This document shows positions 17,500 to 24,202 of a stretch of DNA of 42,829 nt, one piece after another. The number at the start of each line of letters is the position of its first letter. Position 1 is the stretch's first letter. Below the pieces are notes generated by a model. That model was not told where the DNA came from and searched no databases. It saw only the letters and a list, made by a program, of their open reading frames with translations. Made by a program: the position numbers and the translations under genes. Source of the DNA: Streptomyces otsuchiensis (GTDB taxonomy: Bacteria > Actinomycetota > Actinomycetes > Streptomycetales > Streptomycetaceae); the NCBI RefSeq assembly GCF_004305975.1, contig NZ_BHZI01000014.1, positions 1-42,829 on the forward strand. Reading direction: 5' to 3'.

Positions 17500-18119
17500 C
17501 CACACTGCTCGTCATCGCCAAGGAGCCGCGCCCGGGCCGGGTGAAGACCCGGCTGACGCCTCCCTTCACCCCCGCCGAGGCGGCGCTGCTCGCCGAGGCC
17601 GCCCTCGCCGACACACTGGAGGCCGTGGCCGCGACCCCCGCCGAACGGCGGGTGCTGGTCCTGGACGGCGCACCCGGCCCCTGGCTGCCCCCCGGGTTCG
17701 AGGTCGTCCCGCAGCGCGCGGGCGGCCTGGACGAACGGCTGGCCGGCGCCTTCGCCGCCTGCGAAGGCCCCGCGCTGCTGGTCGGGATGGACACGCCGCA
17801 GATCACCCCCGAGCTGCTGACCGTGAGCTTCGACCACTGCGACGCCTGGATCGGCCCGGCGCTGGACGGCGGGTTCTGGGCTCTCGGCCTCACCCGGCCC
17901 GACCCCGAACTGCTGCGCGGGGTACCCATGTCGACACCCCGTACCGGCGCCGCCCAGCGCGCCCGGCTGCGCGACGCCGGCCTGCGGGTGCGCGAACTGC
18001 CCGCGCTGCGTGACGTCGACACCGCGGACGACGCCGAGGAGGTCGCGGCGGCCTGCGCGGGACGGTTCGCGGCCGAACTGGACCGGCTGAACCGCCTGAA
18101 GGAGACGACCCCGCGATGA
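17496..18119 (+). CDS. DUF2064 / TIGR04282-type glycosyltransferase-like protein
   Basis: A 207-aa protein of the DUF2064 family, a nucleotide-diphospho-sugar-transferase-like fold. It begins LLVIAKEPRPGRVKTRLTPP (phosphate-binding KxRL pattern), then GGLDERLAGAFAA, LLVGMDTPQITPELL and LDGGFWALGL. Public naming often calls this family arsenosugar biosynthesis glycosyltransferase, but no arsenic gene is present here, so I do not carry that function over. The GTG start overlaps the GT2 stop by 4 nt and the methyltransferase overlaps its own stop, so the three are co-translated. It likely acts with the adjacent GT2 enzyme. Confidence 0.85.
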   Translation: MTTLLVIAKEPRPGRVKTRLTPPFTPAEAALLAEAALADTLEAVAATPAERRVLVLDGAPGPWLPPGFEVVPQRAGGLDERLAGAFAACEGPALLVGMDTPQITPELLTVSFDHCDAWIGPALDGGFWALGLTRPDPELLRGVPMSTPRTGAAQRARLRDAGLRVRELPALRDVDTADDAEEVAAACAGRFAAELDRLNRLKETTPR

Positions 18120-18895
18120 ACGCCTTCTCCGGCCCGGCCGCCCGCACGGCCGAGATGCGACCGTGGGCCTGTGAGCCCTACGCCGACGCGCTGCGCAGCG
18201 GTCGCGGACCGCTCTTCCTGCGCCGGGGCGACGGCTGGCTGCTCCACCTGGACGTGGAGCGGTGGTGCGCGCGCCCCGACAGCGCCGACCTCGCGGTACT
18301 GGAGCGGTGCGAGGGGCCCGTGCTCGACGTCGGCTGCGGCCCGGGCCGGCTGATCGCCGAGCTGGCCGCCCGCGGCCGGCGTGCGCTGGGCATCGACATC
18401 AGCGAGGCGGCCGTCGCCCACGCGACGGAGCTGGGCGGCTGGGCCATGCGCCGTTCGGTCTTCGAACCGCTGCCGTCGGAGGGCGAGTGGGGCACCGCCC
18501 TGGTGGTGGACGGCAATCTGGGGATCGGCGGCGACCCGGAGGCGCTGCTCTCCCGGATGTCCCGTCTGCTGGTGCCCGGCGGGCTGCTGATCGCGGAGAC
18601 GGCACCCGTGGACGTCGACGAGCGGGCCGACGTGCACCTGGTCAGCGACCCCGACGCCCGGCCGGGGGCGGGCTCGGCCTTCCCGTGGGCACGGCTCGGC
18701 ATGCCCGCGCTGCTGCGCCTCGCCACGCCCCTGGGCTGGCACCCGCTCGATCAGTGGTCGGCCGGTGGGCGGTCCTTCGCCGCCCTGCGCAACCGCACCA
18801 CGAACACCAGCGCCGAACCGGCGAAGAGCACCGCCGTGATGAGGAGCCACCGGGCCGCGAAGCCGTCCCCCGGCAGTCCGGTGGCCGCCTCGTAG
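18116..18895 (+). CDS. Class I SAM-dependent methyltransferase
   Basis: A 259-aa methyltransferase. Motif I is VLDVGCGPGRLIAELAARG, followed by ALGIDISEAAVAHA (SAM ribose acid), a VVDGNLGIGGDPEALLSRM segment and LLVPGGLLIAETAP. It overlaps the previous gene by 4 nt. The C-terminus is odd: after the plausible domain end FAALRN, some 35 polar residues follow, encoded entirely opposite the convergent membrane-protein gene, giving a 145-bp overlap. The stop may have been lost and read through to a chance stop. The substrate is unknown; methylation of a glycan or glycolipid made by the neighbours is a guess. Confidence 0.82.
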   Translation: MNAFSGPAARTAEMRPWACEPYADALRSGRGPLFLRRGDGWLLHLDVERWCARPDSADLAVLERCEGPVLDVGCGPGRLIAELAARGRRALGIDISEAAVAHATELGGWAMRRSVFEPLPSEGEWGTALVVDGNLGIGGDPEALLSRMSRLLVPGGLLIAETAPVDVDERADVHLVSDPDARPGAGSAFPWARLGMPALLRLATPLGWHPLDQWSAGGRSFAALRNRTTNTSAEPAKSTAVMRSHRAAKPSPGSPVAAS

Positions 18896-19224
18896 CGGTC
18901 GGCCACCCGTCCGCTGATGAGCGGGAACCACACCAGGAGCAACAGCCCGGAGAAGGCGGCCGGAACCCGCACGTACAGGACGGCCTCCCGGTGGCCGAGC
19001 GCCCCCAGCGCGCGGGTCAGCGCCCGGTCCGCCACCGTGTACAGCGGAAGCAGCACCAGGTCGTGGACGAGGGCGGCGCCCACGAACCACACCGCGATCA
19101 GCAGGGTCCTGCCTTCCAGGAGGCGGACCCCGGCGTACCCGGCCAGGGCGAAGGAGGCGGCGAGCAGCACCAGGACCAGCGGGCTGCCCGCCGCCTCCCG
19201 CAGCCGGGCCGGGCGCGACGTCAT
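18751..19224 (-). CDS. Small integral membrane protein
   Basis: A 157-aa protein with about four hydrophobic segments (for example SPLVLVLLAASFALAGYAGV, LLIAVWFVGAALVHDLVL, VPAAFSGLLLLVWFPLIS, WLLITAVLFAGSALVFVV) and a basic, charged C-terminus. The ATG overlaps the stop of the molybdopterin oxidoreductase gene by 4 nt, so it is the second gene of a two-gene unit and may be an assembly or electron-transfer partner of that enzyme. I recognise no named domain. Its 3' end runs 145 bp into the convergent methyltransferase gene. Confidence 0.75.
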   Translation of the reverse strand: MTSRPARLREAAGSPLVLVLLAASFALAGYAGVRLLEGRTLLIAVWFVGAALVHDLVLLPLYTVADRALTRALGALGHREAVLYVRVPAAFSGLLLLVWFPLISGRVADRYEAATGLPGDGFAARWLLITAVLFAGSALVFVVRLRRAAKDRPPADH

Positions 19225-20489
19225 GAATCCCCCCGGCCGGTACGGGAGAGGTCGCCGAAGGTCATTCGCTCCACCCACTTGGTGTTGAGCACGCCGGGCG
19301 CGGCGGGCACGATGACGCGTGCGGGGTAGCCGTGGTCGGCGGTCAGCGGCGCCCCGTTGACCGCGAGGGCGAGCAGTGAACGGTGGTCGGCCACCTGGTT
19401 GCCGCGCAGCGCGGCGCTGCGGAACGCGCCACCGCGCTGCAGCGACTCCACGAGCACGTCGGGCGGCGGGCCCGTCGTGTGGCCCGCCAGCGCCGCCAGG
19501 TCGCGCAGCCGCACCCCCCGCCAGCGCTGGTTCGAGGTGGACCAGCCCTCCACGCAGGCGATCGGCAGCTCCGCGGTGTGCTGCTCCATGGCGAGCAGCT
19601 CCGCGCGGGTGAGGCGGCGGGTGCCCGCCGGGCCGGTGAGGGTCAGCCGCCACACCTCGTCCCGGGTCTCGGCGGGACGGATGCCGACTTCGGCGGCGGT
19701 CTTGTTGATCTGGAAGCCACCCGGTCCGTCACCGGGTTCGGCGTGACCGTGGGGGGCGAGCAGCGCCGTGGGGCGCAGGCTGTCGAAGTTCCGTCCCACG
19801 GTGGTCAGGAACAGCAGCAGGGAGCCGCCTCCGACGAACCACAGCGCGCCGCGGCGCGAGGCCGTGGGCGGGTCCGGCGAGGGGGCGACGGTGTCGCCCT
19901 CCTCCGGCTCGTCCGGTCGGTCGCGTCGCCGGCGCAGCGCACGCACCGCGGCGGGGGCCCGCAGGACGACGTGCAGGACGAACGCGCTCATGAACACCCA
20001 GGCGCCGTAGAAGTGGAGCCGGTAGAAGTCGCCGGGGAAGAGGTAGTCGAGCTGGATGTTCAGGATGCCGGTGAGGAAGACGAACAGCGCGCCGCCCACC
20101 AGCAGGAGCACGGACAACCGCTCCAGCGCGCGGCTGAGGGTGCGCGCGGGCGGTGTCTCGAACAGCTTCGGGACGACCGACCACAGCTTGGCGAGGAGGA
20201 CGGGGACGAGCACGATGCCGAGCGTGACGTGGACGCCCTGGGTGAGCCGGTACAGCCACGGCGGGTCGGTCGGCCAGGAGAACAGGTAGAAGCCGAGCAG
20301 TCCCTTGTCCGGCGTCTGGTCGTTCACCGGGGCCAGGTCCGGGTTGTAGGCGGCGTAGGAGAGCAGCCCCGTCACGAACATCACGGTGATCCCGACGAGC
20401 AGCACCGTGCCCAGCACCGAGGTCAGCCAGGGCCCGCGCAGCGGACTGCGCCAGAAGGCCGGCGTGGTGGGGAGCCTGTGGTCGCGCAT
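19221..20489 (-). CDS. Molybdopterin-dependent oxidoreductase fused to a b-type membrane domain
   Basis: A 422-aa fusion. The N-terminal half has about five membrane segments with histidines placed as in cytochrome b561-like domains (GVHVTLGIVLVP, LHFYGAWVFMSAFVLHVVL). After a Pro/Glu-rich linker and another hydrophobic segment (LWFVGGGSLLLFLTTVG), the C-terminal half is a sulfite-oxidase/MsrP-type molybdopterin domain. It contains LPIACVEGWSTSNQRWRGV, whose Cys is the expected molybdenum ligand, and VNGAPLTADHGYPARVIVPA. It would carry electrons between the membrane and an extracytoplasmic substrate, which is unknown. The ATG at 20489 is leaderless: TACGGT lies 7 nt upstream on the minus strand. 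Confidence 0.85.
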   Translation of the reverse strand: MRDHRLPTTPAFWRSPLRGPWLTSVLGTVLLVGITVMFVTGLLSYAAYNPDLAPVNDQTPDKGLLGFYLFSWPTDPPWLYRLTQGVHVTLGIVLVPVLLAKLWSVVPKLFETPPARTLSRALERLSVLLLVGGALFVFLTGILNIQLDYLFPGDFYRLHFYGAWVFMSAFVLHVVLRAPAAVRALRRRRDRPDEPEEGDTVAPSPDPPTASRRGALWFVGGGSLLLFLTTVGRNFDSLRPTALLAPHGHAEPGDGPGGFQINKTAAEVGIRPAETRDEVWRLTLTGPAGTRRLTRAELLAMEQHTAELPIACVEGWSTSNQRWRGVRLRDLAALAGHTTGPPPDVLVESLQRGGAFRSAALRGNQVADHRSLLALAVNGAPLTADHGYPARVIVPAAPGVLNTKWVERMTFGDLSRTGRGDS

Positions 20490-20592
20490 GGCACGAACCG
20501 TAGGGGGGAGGGACCACGCACACCGGCGCGCAACCCGCCACAGAAGGGCGATATCAACCACATGAGGGCATGTCGGGCCTAGCGTTCCGTGG
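20490..20592. promoter_or_regulatory. divergent leaderless promoters
   Basis: On the minus strand TACGGT (20502-20497) is 7 nt from the ATG at 20489. On the plus strand TAGCGT (20580-20585) is 7 nt from the GTG at 20593. Neither has a recognisable -35 at 16-18 bp and neither start has a ribosome site, so both genes are predicted to be transcribed from the first base of the start codon. Confidence 0.65.
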
Positions 20593-21954
20593 GTGACCCG
20601 TTCCTGCAAGCGCGACCTGGCCGCCGCCGGGGTCGCCGTCCTCCTCGTCGCCGCGGCCGTTCTGGTCGGTCACCACATCCAGCGCACCGCCGGGACGCTC
20701 TTCGTCGACTGGCCGCCGCTGATGGCCGACTGGGACCCGCACTGGGGGCCGGGCACCCCCGCCGCCGCCCTCGTGGCCGCGGCGGTCGTCGGCTACGGGC
20801 CGGTCCTGGCCGCCCGCCTGTCCTGGCGGGCGCTGCTGCCCGCCGCCTGGCTCGCCGCCATGGCGTGGACCTGGTCACTGGCCCTGATCGACGGGTGGCG
20901 GGACGGGGTGGTGGCACGCCTGGACAACCGCCACGAGTACCTGGCCGCCATCGACCGCTTCGACGACATCCCGGCCGCTCTCAGCGGATTCACCGGCCAC
21001 ATCCTGATCGACTCCCCGGACAACTGGCCCACGCACGTGGCCGGGCACCCGCCGGGGGCGACGCTGACCTTCGTGCTGCTGGACCGGATCGGGCTGAGCG
21101 GCGCCGGCTGGGCCGGTGCCTTCTGCATCACGGTGGGCGCGTCGGCGTGTGTCGCGGTGCTGGTGGCGGTGCGCGCGCTCTGCGGCGGGACGCAGGCCCG
21201 GCGGGCGGCGCCGTTCCTCGTCCTGGCTCCGGCCGCGGTGTGGATGGGCACCTCGGCGGACGCCTACTTCGCGGCGGTGGCGGCCTGGGCGGTGGCGCTG
21301 TTCGCCCTGGCGGTCGTCGGCCGCTCACGGTGGTGGGCGGCGGCCGGTGGCGTGCTGTTCGGTCTGGCGGTCAACCTCTCCTACGGGCTCACCCTGCTGG
21401 CGGTGATCGGCGCCGGTGTGCTGCTGCTCGGCCGCCGTGGCGTCCTGCGCCGGCCGTCGCTGCTGCTGTTCCTGCTCGCCGGGATCGCGGTGGTCCCCCT
21501 GGTCTTCACGCTGGCCGGGTTCCACTGGTGGGAGGCGTACCACCTGCTGGTCGACCGCTACCACCAGGGAGCGGGCGGTGTCCGGCCCTACGGGTACTGG
21601 GTGTGGGCCAACCTCGCCTGCGCGGTGCTGGCCGTCGGCCTCGCGACCGTGGCGGGGCTGCGCCGGGCCGGTGCCGCCCTGATCGAGCGGCCCCGGAACG
21701 CTCTCGGCGAGCCGGAGCCCGGCGGCGCGTCCGGACGCTGGGCGCGGCTGGCCGTCCTCGTCGGCTTCGCCCTGCTGGCGATCCTGATCGCCGACCTGTC
21801 GGGGATGAGCAAGGCCGAGACCGAGCGGATCTGGCTGCCGTTCCTGCTGTGGCTGCTGCCCGCGTGCGCGTTCCTGCCCCGTGCCCGCGCGTGGCTCACT
21901 GCGCAGGCGGTACTGGCCCTGCTGGTCAACCATCTGCTGCTGACCAGCTGGTGA
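20593..21954 (+). CDS. Polytopic membrane protein, GT-C glycosyltransferase-like
   Basis: A 453-aa protein with roughly ten or more membrane segments. A long first extracytoplasmic region after the second segment contains DRFDDIPAALSGFTGHILID and NWPTHVAGHPPGATLTFVLL. The HPPG motif in the first big loop is reminiscent of GT-C glycosyltransferases (GT39/GT83-like), which use polyprenyl-phosphate sugars outside the membrane. A GT-C enzyme would fit well with the GT2 protein nearby, which could make the lipid-linked donor. The start is a leaderless GTG. I do not recognise a specific family and the catalytic assignment is tentative. Confidence 0.72.
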   Translation: MTRSCKRDLAAAGVAVLLVAAAVLVGHHIQRTAGTLFVDWPPLMADWDPHWGPGTPAAALVAAAVVGYGPVLAARLSWRALLPAAWLAAMAWTWSLALIDGWRDGVVARLDNRHEYLAAIDRFDDIPAALSGFTGHILIDSPDNWPTHVAGHPPGATLTFVLLDRIGLSGAGWAGAFCITVGASACVAVLVAVRALCGGTQARRAAPFLVLAPAAVWMGTSADAYFAAVAAWAVALFALAVVGRSRWWAAAGGVLFGLAVNLSYGLTLLAVIGAGVLLLGRRGVLRRPSLLLFLLAGIAVVPLVFTLAGFHWWEAYHLLVDRYHQGAGGVRPYGYWVWANLACAVLAVGLATVAGLRRAGAALIERPRNALGEPEPGGASGRWARLAVLVGFALLAILIADLSGMSKAETERIWLPFLLWLLPACAFLPRARAWLTAQAVLALLVNHLLLTSW

Positions 21955-22005
21955 GCGTTCCGGGCGTTCCTGGGTGTTCCGCGTGGCCGGGGAACGCCGT
22001 GCGGT

Positions 22006-23565
22006 TCAGCGGCCCGGCGGCGCGCCCCGCTGTCGCGCGTTCTCGCGGTCCGGCACGTGGTCGTGGTCGTGGTCGATGGCCGCCGGCCGGCGTCGTCGGG
22101 CGACCGCTCCGAGAACGGCGTCCACGGCGAGGAAGGCCAGCAGGGAGATGCCGAGCAGCGGGACGAAGTACCCCACCAGGACGGCGAGGGCCACCAGCGG
22201 CAGCACCACCGCCCACGGCGCGCGCCGCCAGGCCCCGCGCCGGGGCGGCCGCCCCCAGGCGAGGGCGCTTGCTCGGCCCCGCGTGGGCCGGCGCTGCCAC
22301 CACATGCGGTAGCCCAGCACGATGACCGCCATCAGCGCGCCGGCCAGCGCGATCAGGGCGAGCTGGTTGGGCAGTCCGAAGAGCAGGCCCATGTGCCCGT
22401 CCACACCCCAGCGGGCGAGCTTGGCCGCCACCGGCCAGTCCTCGAAGCGGACGGTGTCGGTGACGACGGCGGTCGCCGGGTCCACCGCGACCGCGTCGTG
22501 CCGCGTCGGCCAGTCGGCCTTGATCTCCTTGACGACGTACTGGCCGTCGGGGCCGGACGGGAAACCGATCTCCACCGGGCCGCGGAGCCCCTGCCCCTGG
22601 GCGGCCAGCAGCGCGAGTTCGGGGCCGATGTCCGCGGCCTCGCCGCCCGCGTCGCCTTCGTGGCCTTCGTGCTCGGCGTGGCCTTCGTGCTCGCCGTGGC
22701 CGCCGTGGTCCGCGTGTTCGTCGACGGTTCCGCCGCCGGAGCTGACGACGGTCGGCGTCTGCCAGGACATCGACGCGCGCAGTTCGGTGATGTTGGACCC
22801 GGCGTGCTGCGACCACGTCAGCCCGGTGGCCGCCAGGAACGCCAGCCCCAGCGCGATCCACACACCCAGTGCGCCGTGCCACGACAGCGACGAACGACGC
22901 CCGCCGAGCCCGCGTTCGGGAAGCAGCGTGCGGCTCACCCGGCGTTGGCCACGGCGGCGCCCGACCCACAGCGCCACGCCCGCGACCGCCACCACCGCCA
23001 GCCAGCTCGCCGCCAGTTCGCTGTAGTGGCGTCCGAAGTCCCCCAGATGCAGGTTGCGGTGGAGTTCGTCGATCCACCAGCGGGCCGGCAGCGCCCCGGA
23101 ACTGCCGTACGCCTCCAGCGCTCCCCGTACCTCGGCGGTGTAGGGGTCGACGAAGACCGCGAGCCGGTGACTGGGCCCGAGTTCCGGGAGGTCCAGCAGC
23201 ACCCGGGTGGTGGCACCCGGCTCGGCACCGGGCCGGACCGCGCTGATGGCGCCGTCCGGGTACTCGGCCCTGGCCGCCGCCACCTGCTCGTCCACCGGGA
23301 GCACCTGCTCGCCCACCGGCACCCGCAACTCGTCCGCGTAGACGGCCTTCTCCGCCTGTACGGAGGCCGCGTACAGCAGCCCGGAGAACGCCGCCACGAA
23401 GATGAACGGGGCGATGAGCACCCCCGCGTAGAAGTGCAGACGCAGTACCAGCGCCTTCGCCCCCGCTCGTGACCGGGGCGCGGAGCCCGGCGGCCCGCCG
23501 GTGCCGGAGGGCGATGGCTCGGGATCGGTGCCGGCGTCCGAAGGCGCCGTCGGAGTAGCCGTCAT
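22006..23565 (-). CDS. PepSY-domain membrane protein with His-rich loop
   Basis: A 519-aa protein of the PepSY-associated transmembrane family, often linked to iron or copper handling and siderophore reduction. The first membrane helix is in LHFYAGVLIAPFIFVAAFSG, a typical family start. PepSY-like extracytoplasmic regions follow (PVDEQVAAARAEYPDGAISA; WWIDELHRNLHLGDFGRHYS). A loop at about residues 278-300 is very rich in His and Glu (HGGHGEHEGHAEHEGHEG), and the C-terminus has DHDHDH, both suited to metal binding. The ATG at 23565 has GGAGGAGAC upstream. It is divergent from ramC. Reduction or uptake of Cu or Fe is plausible; the metal is not established. Confidence 0.85.
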   Translation of the reverse strand: MTATPTAPSDAGTDPEPSPSGTGGPPGSAPRSRAGAKALVLRLHFYAGVLIAPFIFVAAFSGLLYAASVQAEKAVYADELRVPVGEQVLPVDEQVAAARAEYPDGAISAVRPGAEPGATTRVLLDLPELGPSHRLAVFVDPYTAEVRGALEAYGSSGALPARWWIDELHRNLHLGDFGRHYSELAASWLAVVAVAGVALWVGRRRGQRRVSRTLLPERGLGGRRSSLSWHGALGVWIALGLAFLAATGLTWSQHAGSNITELRASMSWQTPTVVSSGGGTVDEHADHGGHGEHEGHAEHEGHEGDAGGEAADIGPELALLAAQGQGLRGPVEIGFPSGPDGQYVVKEIKADWPTRHDAVAVDPATAVVTDTVRFEDWPVAAKLARWGVDGHMGLLFGLPNQLALIALAGALMAVIVLGYRMWWQRRPTRGRASALAWGRPPRRGAWRRAPWAVVLPLVALAVLVGYFVPLLGISLLAFLAVDAVLGAVARRRRPAAIDHDHDHVPDRENARQRGAPPGR

Positions 23566-24202
23566 GGTGTCTCCTCCGCCTCGGGCGCGCCGCGTGGGCG
23601 TCGTCCCGACGGCCGGTCGTGGGGGCCGCCGTCCTCCCTCGCGTCGTGCGGGCCGGCCGGCCTCCGGAGGAGGCGGCGTCGCGGCGGGTGGGGCGCCGAC
23701 CGGGCACGCGGACGGCGTCATTGCCGCCCACGAGGGGGCGCACGCCGTGGTGGAGAGCGTACGCCGGGCGTGACGATGATCCGCGTGCGACGGCCGGGAG
23801 CACAAGAGGGCGTCACGCATGACCTGCCGGGATCGTGACGGGTGAGGCTCGGGCCACGACTTGGCGCGGTGCCGCGCCGGGCGCCGCATCCAGCGTCCGT
23901 GCGTTACGCACCGCCGGTTGTACCTGCCGACCCGACCGGGCGAACGCCGGGCGCACGGTGTCTTCCTGCGGCGACAGGCGCGGCTCGGACCGGCGTTCGA
24001 GCACCCGGAACCCACCGTCCGTCCGCGCTCCGCGGACCGCATCGCACCCCCGGGCCGTACCGCTGGGCCGTCGAACCACACCTGCGGAAGGCAGGCCGCA
24101 CTGATGACATCCGCGACTGTCGCCGCCCGTTACCGGAATGACACCGTTCGGGCTGCCGCCCCACCAGGGGTGAACCGTCGAACGACCGAGCGGGGAGGGT
24201 GT
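23566..24202. promoter_or_regulatory. 637-bp divergent region upstream of ramC
   Basis: No gene is supported; a frame open from 23861 into ramC has no ribosome site and is Arg/Pro-rich with no conserved content. CCGTCGAAC followed by (C/G)AC occurs at 24068-24079 and 24175-24186, and ATGACA occurs at 24104-24109 and 24138-24143. RamR-type regulators bind repeated sites upstream of ramC, so these are candidates only. The length itself suggests substantial control of the ram operon. Confidence 0.4.

Noticed and set aside
17496-18119. Arsenosugar biosynthesis function for the DUF2064 protein
   Set aside because: The label comes from a family name; no arsenic methyltransferase, reductase, pump or ArsR-type gene is present in the window.
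23861-24202. 114-codon N-terminal extension of ramC
   Set aside because: It has no ribosome site, composition unlike a protein and no family counterpart; the GTG at 24203 with GGGAGG gives the normal LanKC length.
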